This document shows, in pieces, positions 1-8,660 of a DNA stretch of 64,000 nt. Position numbers and translations under genes: made by a program. How positions within the stretch are numbered: the first letter of the stretch is position 1; the number at the start of each line of letters is the position of its first letter. Where the stretch lies: the NCBI GenBank assembly GCA_016212275.1, contig JACRGR010000051.1:1-64000 (forward strand), written 5' to 3'. The notes under the pieces were generated by a model. It ran no database searches. It was not told the DNA's origin and saw only the letters and a program-made list of their open reading frames with translations. This DNA comes from Nitrospinota bacterium. GTDB lineage: Bacteria > Nitrospinota_A > UBA7883 > JACRGQ01.

Positions 1-128
1 GGTACCTCCTTTATTCGTCGTTGTTTAATCGTAGGTACCCCTTTCTCTTCCATGACACAAGATTTAATACATCACCCCATCTGATGGCGGCTTGCCATGC
101 ACCATCCAAGTAACGTACTCTATTCCCC

Positions 129-779
129 ATGATTGACCTGCATATGCACAGCGTTTTCAGCGACGGCGAGCTGATTCCCGCCGAAATAGCGCGCCGCGCC
201 GAGGTGCTGGGGTGCCGGTGCATCGCCATCACCGACCATGTGGACCAGTCCAACGTGGAGCGGGTGGTGGAAGCGCTCGCGCAATTCTGCGCGGACGACA
301 AGCACAAAGTAAAGGTGCTTCCCGGCGTGGAAGTGACGCATGTGACCCCCGGCAAGATAGCCGACGTGGTGAAACGCGCGCGAAAAAGCGGCGCGGTTAT
401 CGTGGTGGTTCACGGCGAAACGCTGGTGGAGCCGGTGGAAAATGGGACGAACGACGCGGCGATCGACGCGGGAGTGGACATACTGGCCCATCCGGGACTG
501 ATAACGCCTGAAGCGGCGCAAAAGGCGGCCAAGGCCGGGGTTCATCTGGAGATCAGCGGGCGCGGCGGACATAGCCTGGGCAACGGCCATGTGGCGCGCA
601 CCGCGATGGAAGCGGGGGCGAAACTGGTGTTCAATACCGATTCGCACGCCCCGCGCGACCTGGTGGACCGCGAGCGCGCGCTGAAAATAGTCATGGCGGC
701 GGGGCTTACCTTCGCGCAGGCGCAGGAAGTCCTGGCAAATTCGCAAACACTGGTGGAGGCAAAAAGTGGCGCACTATAA
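129..779 (+). CDS. PHP-domain metal-dependent phosphoesterase (histidinol phosphatase-like)
   Basis: 216 residues. The PHP metal-ligand set is complete: H5 and H7 with D12 in the opening HMHS...SDGE motif, D36-H37, E68, H71, H95, H121 in an AHPG motif, and D171-x-H173. Such proteins hydrolyse phosphomonoesters with two or three bound metals in the cytoplasm; the substrate cannot be told from sequence. It is closest to the stand-alone PHP proteins often labelled histidinol-phosphatase domain proteins, but no his genes are near, so a role in histidine synthesis is not supported. The start is the ATG directly before the metal motif; no clear Shine-Dalgarno is seen. Its last 14 bases overlap the next gene, so the two are probably cotranscribed. 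Confidence 0.88.
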   Translation: MIDLHMHSVFSDGELIPAEIARRAEVLGCRCIAITDHVDQSNVERVVEALAQFCADDKHKVKVLPGVEVTHVTPGKIADVVKRARKSGAVIVVVHGETLVEPVENGTNDAAIDAGVDILAHPGLITPEAAQKAAKAGVHLEISGRGGHSLGNGHVARTAMEAGAKLVFNTDSHAPRDLVDRERALKIVMAAGLTFAQAQEVLANSQTLVEAKSGAL

Positions 780-1443
780 GCGGATAATAAAAAAAGAGGA
801 CGTAAAAGGGCCTGACGAGTTCCTCAGCTTTTGGGAACATGCGTATTTCTGGGTGGTAGAGAAGAAGGAAAAGCTGATACTCCCCGTCATCGGGTTCGGC
901 GTGGCGGTGGCATTGGTTGCCGGATTTTTCTATTACCGACAGCAGAAGGAAGTGGCGGCCAACCGAGAACTGTTCAACATCCTGAAAGAGCTTCCCCGGC
1001 AGGGCGGGGCGAAGGCGGTGAGCACCGATCAGGCGGTGGACAACCTGAAAGCGTTTGGCGAAAAATTCGGCGCCACCCGCTCCGGAAAAATGGGCCAGCT
1101 TTACCGCGCCAATATCCTGTACCAGAAAAAGAATTTCGACGACGCGGCGAAGGCGTACCGCGAGGTGATGGACGGCGGGAGCGACCTGACGGCGCACCTT
1201 GCCTGCATGGGGCTGGCGGCATCGTTGCAGGAACAGGGGAAGTACGCCGACGCGGTGGCGGCGCTGGACAAGTTCCGGGCCGATTCCGTGTTCGCGGAGG
1301 ACATGGACTACATGGCGGCGCGCACGTTGGAAATGGCGGGCAACATGGAAGCCGCGGCGAAAGAATATACGAAGTTCATGGAGAAGCATTCGGCCTCGCG
1401 CCTCTCGGACGACGTGCGCGAACGCTCCTCACGGCTGTTGTAA
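766..1443 (+). CDS. membrane-anchored TPR protein (YfgM/TPR_21-like)
   Basis: 225 residues starting at a GTG that overlaps the end of the PHP gene, with GGAGG about 6 bases upstream. A charged N-terminal cytoplasmic stretch precedes one transmembrane helix at about residues 37-57, followed by about 165 residues of helical tetratricopeptide-like repeats (motifs such as LYQKKNFDDAAKAYREVM). This is the layout of the YfgM/TPR_21 family, inner-membrane proteins with a periplasmic TPR domain that associate with SecYEG and chaperones in Enterobacteria. The family assignment rests on architecture; the specific partner is not known here. Confidence 0.75.
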   Translation: MAHYKRIIKKEDVKGPDEFLSFWEHAYFWVVEKKEKLILPVIGFGVAVALVAGFFYYRQQKEVAANRELFNILKELPRQGGAKAVSTDQAVDNLKAFGEKFGATRSGKMGQLYRANILYQKKNFDDAAKAYREVMDGGSDLTAHLACMGLAASLQEQGKYADAVAALDKFRADSVFAEDMDYMAARTLEMAGNMEAAAKEYTKFMEKHSASRLSDDVRERSSRLL

Positions 1444-1522
1444 AATCCCGATCACGCGCATCAGTGCGAAGCCATATCCTTCCCTTTTCAAGGCCGCATT
1501 CGTCTTTGCTTCTTGCCCTCGT

Positions 1523-1546
1523 CCTGTTCGCATCTTGGCGAACAGG
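1523..1546. repeat. hairpin repeat (9-bp stem) in the 1444-1824 gap
   Basis: CCTGTTCGC and GCGAACAGG form a perfect 9-bp stem around a 6-base loop. It begins a repeat-rich, gene-free gap of about 380 bases between two convergent genes; the following 1547-1690 is GC-rich and shows no open frame I can support. It could help end transcription of the upstream PHP/TPR pair, but there is no T-run after it. Confidence 0.5.
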
Positions 1547-1694
1547 GGAAGGTGGCCCAACGGGCCGGAAGGGTTATCCTAATAACCGCCTTGGCCGCAG
1601 GTGCGGCCACCCCGCCTTGCAATGGCGGAGATCGATTTTGGAAAATCTCCCCTGCTACTGTTCCTCTATGACGGACATCAAGTTGCTATTATCT

Positions 1695-1769
1695 CCCCTC
1701 CTTTGCAAGGAGGGGGGCAGGGGTGGTTTTCCTATACCCCTCCTCTTTCCTCCCCTTGAAAAGGGGAGG
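1695..1769. repeat. two CCTCC-type palindromes (dispersed repeat family)
   Basis: Two palindromes lie close together: CCCCTCCTT/AAGGAGGGG (1695-1715, 3-base centre) and CCTCCCCTT/AAGGGGAGG (1749-1769, 3-base centre). Similar palindromes occur at 17109-17125 and 34384-34402. They are too short to code and look like a small dispersed repeat. Here they sit between convergent genes and could work as a bidirectional transcription stop. Confidence 0.6.
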
Positions 1770-1824
1770 AGGCGTTAAGCGCAATCACCTTACCGATTCA
1801 TTTTCATCGGAGAAAAAATCCGGT

Positions 1825-3156
1825 TCAGTCTTTCGCCGGGCGGTACGGGAGCGACACCGTGAATTCCGACCCTTTGCCGACCTCCGATGCCACCTCGATC
1901 ACGCCCCCCATGGCGGCCACCAGCTTTTTCGCCAAGGCGAGTCCCAGTCCCACCCCCCCCTGTGAACGGGTGCTACCGCCGTCGAGTTGGCGGAAAGCGT
2001 CGAAGATCGCCGAGCGCTTGTTTTCCGGAATGCCGATTCCCTGATCCGTTACCTTGAATTCCACCCTGTCGCCGTTCAACGCCGCGGAAAAGCCCACCGT
2101 GCCGCCATCGCTGTATTTGATGGCGTTTTGCCCCAAGTGGTCGAGCACCTTTTCCAGCCGCGTGTTATCGGTCATGAAAAGGATGTCCTTGGCGATCAGT
2201 TCATTAATATTGCTCGTCAGCCGGATTTTTTTTTCGCCGGCGAACGTGGATTGGCGGTTAACCACCGTATAGAGCAGTATCCGCGCGGAGGCTACGCCCT
2301 CCTGCACCTTCATCTGTCCCGCGTCCAGCATACTCAGATCCATCAGGTCGTTTATAAGCTCAAGGAGACGTTCCCCTTGCTTGACCACGATCCGGTTGAA
2401 CAGGGCGGCATCGGCGGATTTCAAACCGGCGAGACGCGCCCTTTCTTCAAATTCGGGGGCGGGGGGGGCGCCACCACCGGAACCGTTGGCCCCTCCCGCC
2501 GCCACCTGCTGGGGAAGGTGGTTGTTCAATGACCCGGTGACTTCGTTCATGCGTTCCGCGGCGATGCGGGAGTATCCGATAATGGAAGTAAGCGGCGTAA
2601 GCAACTCGTGGGACATATTCGCCACAAACTCCGATTTCAGGCGGTTCGCCTCTTCGGCCATCCGGCGCCCCTCGCGGGCCTCCTCCAACCCGGCGCGGAG
2701 CTTTTCTTTGGTGTCCCGGATGATCTCTATCTGCTGGCAGGCGATGCATGCCGCGGATATTTTTTTTGCTATCAGGGCCAGCGTACCGAGCATCGCCTTG
2801 GAATATGTTCTGCCATAAACGCCCAGTACCAGCACGCCAAACCCCGGCAGTGAAAACACGAGCAGTTGCGGACCCGCTCCCTGTATACACACCGGCTGTC
2901 CGTCCGTAACCGTCAGAGTGCCATCCCGCAGGCATTGGCACAGGTTCGCCAGATCGGGATTGTTGGCGATGTGGCGGGGGATGCCCTGGACAACCTTTGC
3001 GGCCTCACCCGGCGGTGTTTGCACTACCGCCCCCATCGCGCACCCCAGCTGGCGCATGGTGACCGACAGGGCGGTTTGCAACATGGCGCGCATATCCATG
3101 CCGTCGCCGACGGACATGGCTATCTCGAACAGCGCCTGTTGCTCAAGCGGTTCCAT
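1825..3156 (-). CDS. sensor histidine kinase (cytoplasmic)
   Basis: 443 residues. An N-terminal region of about 145 residues resembles a GAF-like sensor; a coiled-coil linker leads to a HisKA domain with phospho-acceptor H183 in SHELLTPL (a Leu replaces the usual Arg). A Gly/Pro-rich insertion (about 217-233) follows, then a HATPase_c domain with the N box (QNAIKYSDGG), G1 (DQGIGIP) and G2 (GVGLGLALAKK). No membrane segment is seen, so it should sense a cytoplasmic or partner-delivered signal. Its ATG overlaps the end of the upstream FIST gene by 14 bases, so FIST is the likely sensory partner. No receiver domain is fused; response regulators are encoded at 8.8-10.7 kb. Confidence 0.9.
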   Translation of the reverse strand: MEPLEQQALFEIAMSVGDGMDMRAMLQTALSVTMRQLGCAMGAVVQTPPGEAAKVVQGIPRHIANNPDLANLCQCLRDGTLTVTDGQPVCIQGAGPQLLVFSLPGFGVLVLGVYGRTYSKAMLGTLALIAKKISAACIACQQIEIIRDTKEKLRAGLEEAREGRRMAEEANRLKSEFVANMSHELLTPLTSIIGYSRIAAERMNEVTGSLNNHLPQQVAAGGANGSGGGAPPAPEFEERARLAGLKSADAALFNRIVVKQGERLLELINDLMDLSMLDAGQMKVQEGVASARILLYTVVNRQSTFAGEKKIRLTSNINELIAKDILFMTDNTRLEKVLDHLGQNAIKYSDGGTVGFSAALNGDRVEFKVTDQGIGIPENKRSAIFDAFRQLDGGSTRSQGGVGLGLALAKKLVAAMGGVIEVASEVGKGSEFTVSLPYRPAKD

Positions 3157-4312
3157 TGGCTTTTCCGATAATTGCCATCACCGAGGTCTTGTTATGGAAT
3201 TCGAGATGCTCACGTCCGCTGTTTGCGATCTCTCCCAGGGTAAATGCGCCGACCATCGGCCGCGCGGAGCTATAGGCGATATGCAGTTCGCGGGTTATGT
3301 CGTTCCCCAAAAAAAATCCGCGCGATACGCAGTCCATGAAAATGTCGAAGTGGGGGACCATTCCCTGGGGGATTTCTTTTTCCGCGCCTGCCCGCACACT
3401 GCCCGCCGCCGCCAACAACACCTCGGTCTTGCCGTGCATGATATGGAGCATGGAGCCGCGCGGCACGTCCCCCACGCATGTCATGGCGCCATCCGGCCGC
3501 AGGGCCACCGGGTCGCGCACAACGAATTCCGCGCCGATGCGGGCGATGCCAAACGGGTACGATTGCGCCGTGGCGTTGAAGTTGTCCGCACTCAACGTCA
3601 TTCCGGCATGTGCTCCCACCACCCTGCGGTAAACGTCAAGGGCCGGTTCCCAGTCCAGGGTGAAGATGGTGTTGTTTTCCGAAGCCGTGACTTCATAAGG
3701 CCCGGCGATGGAAGTCCATCCGTGGGCAACGCTGACGGCGCTTGCCACCGCGGGAATCGCCAAGACCGCCGCGTCGCGTATAAGCCCTTGCGGGGTTATC
3801 AGGCATCGCAGGCCCTGTGTGGTCAGCGATCCGGCGCCGCCGCCGATAAAATTCCCCTGCAATCCGAATGTGTTGAAGAGGGAACATATCAAGGCCCCCA
3901 CCCGCGGCGCAAGTCCGTCAACGAAAACGAACATGGTTTTGGCGTTTTCAAAGTCGCCGTCGGGTATTGATTCGGAGAGAAAACGGTCATAGTCAATCGC
4001 CGGATCGCTTAGGGAAGGGACGACATAGGCATTCACCGGAGCCTGCAACCCGATAATGATGTTGCCGCGCTTGAGGTGTTCATCATTCGCGATCAAGGAG
4101 GGGAACACGCCGCCAAAGACCGGCACGGGACAGTTTTGGAAAAACCGGTCTATGCCGTCCGGCGGCGGGCCGTTGGCTTCCCCCGCCAGCACCATTATCC
4201 CTTTCACGCCGGGTGTGGATATGGCTTCGCCTATGGCGGCCCGGAGCGAATCCCAACCGCCGTGGCGATCAATGATAATGCCTTGCGCCGTTTGTTTTTT
4301 ACTGGATGGCAT
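3143..4312 (-). CDS. FIST sensory domain protein
   Basis: 389 residues covering FIST_N and FIST_C. The N half has alternating strands and glycine turns (GGGAGSL near residue 170), and the C end has the typical GAFTLGEIA segment followed by HNKTSVMAIIG. FIST domains are predicted small-ligand sensors (amino acids have been proposed) that feed histidine kinases, cyclases or chemoreceptors. Here the kinase is the next gene downstream and overlaps by 14 bases, which fits a two-protein sensor. No signal peptide or membrane helix, so cytoplasmic. Its promoter should lie in 4313-4400, directly beside the left repeat of the AT-rich island. Confidence 0.85.
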   Translation of the reverse strand: MPSSKKQTAQGIIIDRHGGWDSLRAAIGEAISTPGVKGIMVLAGEANGPPPDGIDRFFQNCPVPVFGGVFPSLIANDEHLKRGNIIIGLQAPVNAYVVPSLSDPAIDYDRFLSESIPDGDFENAKTMFVFVDGLAPRVGALICSLFNTFGLQGNFIGGGAGSLTTQGLRCLITPQGLIRDAAVLAIPAVASAVSVAHGWTSIAGPYEVTASENNTIFTLDWEPALDVYRRVVGAHAGMTLSADNFNATAQSYPFGIARIGAEFVVRDPVALRPDGAMTCVGDVPRGSMLHIMHGKTEVLLAAAGSVRAGAEKEIPQGMVPHFDIFMDCVSRGFFLGNDITRELHIAYSSARPMVGAFTLGEIANSGREHLEFHNKTSVMAIIGKANGTA

Positions 4313-4400
4313 ATTGTGTGCGATCCCCCCTCGATTGGAATCCTATCAAATGCCGCGGAATAATCAAACCGTGGATAAGGAAAATTATGAATTACCTGCT

Positions 4401-4431
4401 TTTTTGTACTCCGGTACTTCCCGAATTCCTT
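4401..4431. repeat. direct repeat, left copy, bounding the AT-rich island
   Basis: Thirty of 31 positions match the copy at 8489-8519 in the same orientation; the first 26 are identical. The core contains GTACTCCGGTAC. The two copies enclose the two AT-rich minus-strand genes almost exactly: the PLD-like gene stops 4 bases past this copy. This looks like an insertion-site duplication or a pair of element ends. No integrase or transposase lies between the copies. Confidence 0.85.
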
Positions 4432-4434
4432 GTG

Positions 4435-6864
4435 CTATCGTGGCCTGGGCCTCATTAGAAATTCAGCCTTTATATTTTTTGTTTCTCCCCCTATTGATCG
4501 GGCCTGAACTTGCCCTCTTAAACACGACTCAATCATTTTTACCTGAGAATCATAGTCCAAGTACACCATTCCTTCACGAACCTCCTTTAATGGGAGATTT
4601 TCAACTTTGCATTCATTCATTGAAGCATTAATTGCATTGAATATTTTATGGGCAACCCCCTCATAAACAAAACTTACATTCAAAGTATCATTAAACCAGC
4701 CTAAAATTGAGCTACTATCAGCACTTAAAGGAAAGTAATGCTGAAATATGGCTGTAAAACATGAAGCCCTATTAAGGGCATTAACGCACTCAGGAGATTC
4801 AGACTCTACCTGAACATGCACTCCCGAATTATCCAACTCTTTTACATAAGCATAGCGCGCGAAAAAGTAACCAAGAAAAATAACCGCATGATAGTTATTA
4901 ATCCTGCCCTGCACTCGCTCGTCCGACAATTCGCGCTTATCAAGGTCTGCATTAATGATTGAATAAACGACAAGCTCGGCTAGCATTAAATAAATCTCTA
5001 AATACTGATCGAATACATTATTCGCTATTAATTGTTGCTTTCTTTTTAAGTAATCTCCAATGAAGACACAAAGGTGTTCAGCAATGTCCGCGATGGTAAG
5101 AGATAAATCTTTGTTTTGTTCCTGGGGCAGATTAAATAGCAGCTCGTAGTACTTACAAATTCTTCTTCGAATATAATCTACTTCTTTAACATACTGGTCA
5201 TTTGGATCAACAGGCCCATCCGCAACCTCTTCATTTGAAACCTCCTTCCTTTTCCCTAACTGTCCCTTATCATCAGGCAATGATTCATCATCCTCCAAAG
5301 AAGCAATCTGGGGTATATTTAAGGAAGTAGCGCGGCGCTTTAAATAACCTGCACTCCATAGCCTAGAATCTGTAATGCTCCAATAATCATATTTGCCCAC
5401 TTCACTATAGCTGGGCGGCCTCACAATATTCAAAAGTGCCCCCTTAAGTGCCGCCTTTAAACGAAGATCCAACTGCCCAAACCATTCATTCAGATTTCCA
5501 ACAGCAGGAGTTTCACGAATAACTTCATTCCACATAGACCTGCTGTCCGTTGAAAGCGATTGTTTGTCTATTACCGGCATTCGATTACTAATGCTACGCC
5601 CCGCCTTATCGACAATTTCCACAGCTAGAGGTTTTTCCGTGCCAAGCAAAAGGCAAAAGTATTCCCCAGCCGCCTCATATTTGAGATCAATAATTGCTTC
5701 CTTGATCTTGTTGGCTAAAAGCGAGAAAACCCGAATAGTCGCACTCTTGGGAGATCCATCGATAACAATATCAATTTTTCTTTCACCGAACATTGCGCTC
5801 GAGATGTTAAATGGATGATCTTCTTTTTCATCATCATTGTCAGCTTTGATCTGAATCCTTTCTTTCGGAGGTTTGTCGGGAGCATCACTTCTTTCGAAAA
5901 GACTGAGCTTGAATTGCGTGTTAGACATTTTCGTCAACACAAGATATTCCTCGTTTAGCCCAACAGCCATTAAGGCGGCATAGGAACAGTTCGCGGACCC
6001 CCAAAAAACCAACGAATGGTCTTTGTAAATAAACCTGTATACTTTTGCATGAAACATCGACTTGTTTAATGTTGATGCTGCAAGTATCGCAATATCTTTC
6101 TTTTTCAAAACATCAACCATCGGTGAATAAACTTGCACCTCATCAAAACCCACCCATGCCGTTATCGGGATTCCTTTATATCTATTGCGAAATTCAATCA
6201 GCGCCCTATATGCAGGATCATAAAAGGGCGAATACACTTCAATGGAGATTAGATTTTTGATTGGAGTGGCAATTGACATCTGGCTCATCAAGGTATGTCG
6301 GTTTTTACCTGCATATAGAAAATCATTTGAGGTTGCACTATTTATCCAAGGGTTAGCCTTGACAAGGACAGCCAACCGTTCCCTCGTTAATTTATGCCAG
6401 CCAGAAAATCCACTTAAATAATGGACTGCTTCAGCAATGATTTCTTTTTGCTCACCATTTTGTTTTGAATCAGTGGAGATAGAAACGCGGGAAATAACAT
6501 CCAAGTCAGACATTAATCCATCCGCTGTTAAATTACCGGAACTCAAGAACAAAGTGATTTTATCTTTTCCAGCCAGCAGAATTAGTTTTGGATGAAATGA
6601 CTTTTTTGCTTTCTGGTTACTTAACAGCATAAGCCCAGCAAGCTTACTTGAATTTACAAGCTGTGCATCAGAAGCCAAAGCTTCTGTCACCTTCCTGCAA
6701 TCAGCTAACACGTGGCACCAGCCTGCTCCAATTGCCGGCTTTATTTTATTTTTTATAATGAAGTACGCTGATGAATAGTTAATGGAATAAGTGAGGCAAA
6801 AACAGTCATCATATCCCCTTTCATCATCTAACAAGCTGCCAATAGATGTCGGCTCAGAAATCAT
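4435..6864 (-). CDS. phospholipase D-like protein with two HKD motifs (putative nuclease, AT-rich island)
   Basis: 809 residues. Two HKD half-sites are intact: H91/K93/D101/N111 in FHPKLIL...SSGN and H272/K274/D282/N292 in FHAKVYR...GSAN, both with the spacing HxK-x7-D-x6-[SG]-S-x-N. In the PLD superfamily two such motifs make one active site, seen in nucleases, phospholipases and the PLD domains of several defence systems. After about residue 330 no family is recognised; residues 450-809 are mostly predicted helical with an acidic, low-complexity stretch at about 525-560. No signal peptide or membrane helix. Base composition is far more AT-rich than the neighbours. Its ATG overlaps the stop of the upstream gene by 11 bases, indicating translational coupling. 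Nuclease activity is inferred. Confidence 0.8.
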   Translation of the reverse strand: MISEPTSIGSLLDDERGYDDCFCLTYSINYSSAYFIIKNKIKPAIGAGWCHVLADCRKVTEALASDAQLVNSSKLAGLMLLSNQKAKKSFHPKLILLAGKDKITLFLSSGNLTADGLMSDLDVISRVSISTDSKQNGEQKEIIAEAVHYLSGFSGWHKLTRERLAVLVKANPWINSATSNDFLYAGKNRHTLMSQMSIATPIKNLISIEVYSPFYDPAYRALIEFRNRYKGIPITAWVGFDEVQVYSPMVDVLKKKDIAILAASTLNKSMFHAKVYRFIYKDHSLVFWGSANCSYAALMAVGLNEEYLVLTKMSNTQFKLSLFERSDAPDKPPKERIQIKADNDDEKEDHPFNISSAMFGERKIDIVIDGSPKSATIRVFSLLANKIKEAIIDLKYEAAGEYFCLLLGTEKPLAVEIVDKAGRSISNRMPVIDKQSLSTDSRSMWNEVIRETPAVGNLNEWFGQLDLRLKAALKGALLNIVRPPSYSEVGKYDYWSITDSRLWSAGYLKRRATSLNIPQIASLEDDESLPDDKGQLGKRKEVSNEEVADGPVDPNDQYVKEVDYIRRRICKYYELLFNLPQEQNKDLSLTIADIAEHLCVFIGDYLKRKQQLIANNVFDQYLEIYLMLAELVVYSIINADLDKRELSDERVQGRINNYHAVIFLGYFFARYAYVKELDNSGVHVQVESESPECVNALNRASCFTAIFQHYFPLSADSSSILGWFNDTLNVSFVYEGVAHKIFNAINASMNECKVENLPLKEVREGMVYLDYDSQVKMIESCLRGQVQARSIGGETKNIKAEFLMRPRPR

Positions 6865-8419
6865 AGCAAGCTCTCAACTTTTCTGTCTTGAGTTCAAATA
6901 ATTTGGCTGAAAGCCAAAGACTGATCGTAGAGTTTATGAAGTCCCTGATTCCGTAGAAGACCTGAATTTCATTAAAATTCACTTCAACTTTAAATTTACC
7001 TGATTCCTCATAGGGAGTTAATATGTACTTAGGAACTTGCCCCATCATCATTCTTAAGAGAGCATAATCATATTGTTCCTTGAGCATATTAAGGCAAAAG
7101 GAAACGACAGCATCATCAAAATCGGCATTTGCTTGTATCTTATTGGCAAATAAATGCTTTGGATTGAATGGATAGTAGTCGCCTGTCAAATTGTGATAAG
7201 CCTGCGTCGCAAATGCATCTTGTTCACTAAATATATTTGATTCATTAATAAGCCCGCCCATAACAATCCCATCTAGCCAATTTTCTTCACCTTCTACTTC
7301 CTCGAAAAGCGTTTTGTGTATATCCTTCCATGACGCACACTTTTTCCCTCGAAATTCTTTGAGGAGATCTAAATATTTGGAGGAATGCAATTTGTTTTGG
7401 GCGCGCCAAACCACCAGGTCCTGCCTAAATACTTTTTCTACATCAGAACTTTTGAGTAATACACCAGAGCCACCAAGAGCTCTTCTCAGCATTGCTACAA
7501 TCCCCGTCTCCAAACAGAAACTGGAACAGAGCATGCGCCAAATTCCTTCCATTGAAGAATATTGGTTAACGCAATGAATTGAACGATAGGTGTAAAGAGA
7601 CAAAGCGGACTCACCAAAGCCTTCTTTCTCTGACACGATATATTCTTCAAACAGATTCTTAAATTGTTTACAAGTTTCAAGATACCCCTCTCTAGCTACC
7701 TCGCCACCAAAACCTCCCTTATCAAGAATCATCATTTGAACCAATTTAATCTCTGCTTCATTCAACTTATTAACATCCAGGAGATTACCCAATTGAGCAT
7801 AAGTGGCAGAAGAAACCACTCCTGCTTCAATGGCCTTAATAAATCCTCGCCATTGGGGATTAGAACTCATAACTTCCCATGCCATTTCAGAATACTTACC
7901 CGGTACGGCATGACGTATATCCAAAACTGCGTTGTAATACCCCATTGGGCTAATCCAGTATTGAAGATAATAGCCAAATGGCCGGGTGCCATAGAATGCT
8001 TTCAATCGCCTCTTAATATCGAGAGTTTCCTTTTGCTCCATAAAAGGAGTAATTACATTTGCGCTTTCTGTAATTGATCCAGTAAACCCAGCATCAATCG
8101 TATTGCCTCTATACGCGTTATAAGTTGTATAAAGATAATGTGCCGTCTGAAACCAATACTGCCATTTCCTTAAGATTGGCTCTTTAAGGTTTTCGTAATT
8201 GCCATTATGCTCAAGGGGCAATTTATTTTGGCGTCTGAATTCCGCAATTATTGCCGGATAAATTAAAAGGGTCTTTGCACAACGAAATTGGTTGGAAGCT
8301 GCGCGACCAAGAACATATTTTCTACCGGTCTGACGTAAATAACGAAAACCGAAAAAATCCTGCCCACCCTCATTGGGCATTGCACTTAGCCATTCCGGCA
8401 TTAAACTAGTTGGCGGCAA
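6854..8419 (-). CDS. unrecognised protein, partner of the PLD-like protein
   Basis: 521 residues if the TTG at 8419 is used; a GGTAGAG sits about 5 bases upstream of it. An ATG at 8401 (residue 7) is the alternative, but has no ribosome-binding site. I recognise no family. The protein is rich in aromatic residues in its N half (WQYWF, YYLQYWISPMGYY), is predicted mainly helical, and has a few Cys (CSSFC) but no arrangement that suggests a metal site. No signal peptide or membrane helix. It has the same AT-rich composition as the downstream PLD-like gene, overlaps it by 11 bases, and shares the repeat-bounded island, so the two probably form one functional unit. No catalytic motif is visible; function unknown. 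Confidence 0.7.
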   Translation of the reverse strand: MPPTSLMPEWLSAMPNEGGQDFFGFRYLRQTGRKYVLGRAASNQFRCAKTLLIYPAIIAEFRRQNKLPLEHNGNYENLKEPILRKWQYWFQTAHYLYTTYNAYRGNTIDAGFTGSITESANVITPFMEQKETLDIKRRLKAFYGTRPFGYYLQYWISPMGYYNAVLDIRHAVPGKYSEMAWEVMSSNPQWRGFIKAIEAGVVSSATYAQLGNLLDVNKLNEAEIKLVQMMILDKGGFGGEVAREGYLETCKQFKNLFEEYIVSEKEGFGESALSLYTYRSIHCVNQYSSMEGIWRMLCSSFCLETGIVAMLRRALGGSGVLLKSSDVEKVFRQDLVVWRAQNKLHSSKYLDLLKEFRGKKCASWKDIHKTLFEEVEGEENWLDGIVMGGLINESNIFSEQDAFATQAYHNLTGDYYPFNPKHLFANKIQANADFDDAVVSFCLNMLKEQYDYALLRMMMGQVPKYILTPYEESGKFKVEVNFNEIQVFYGIRDFINSTISLWLSAKLFELKTEKLRACYDF

Positions 8420-8488
8420 ATTAACTCTACCATTAATATGGAAATATTGTCATCTATTAGCTTTTGGGAAGCAATCATTAATATTTCA

Positions 8489-8519
8489 TTTTTGTACTCC
8501 GGTACTTCCCGAATCCCTT
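8489..8519. repeat. direct repeat, right copy, bounding the AT-rich island
   Basis: Matches 4401-4431 at 30 of 31 positions, same orientation, 4088 bases apart. It lies 70 bases upstream of the start of the first island gene. The rest of the 8420-8778 gap holds a long-range hairpin (8661-8729) and no gene I can support; a 105-codon frame here (GTG start at 8718) runs through both repeat and hairpin and is not convincing. Confidence 0.85.
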
Positions 8520-8660
8520 TGGTAACAGCAATGAGGGGGTAGGGCGCGCTGATTTTATGATACCGCCTTGCCGTGAGAACCGTTTTACAGGTTGTTTTCG
8601 GTGGTACAATATAGACGAGAAGAGAGGCGGACGGCAGAACCGTCACAACAAGAAAAAGAC

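Noticed and set aside
1-128. Partial gene at the left edge
   Set aside because: No frame with coding character is open from the edge; nothing recognised before the PHP gene. An antisense frame at 11-355 is the complement of that gene.
4401-4431. Direct repeat as a tRNA or tmRNA 3' end (common integration site)
   Set aside because: It does not contain a T-arm or acceptor-like sequence, and no tRNA fold can be made around it.
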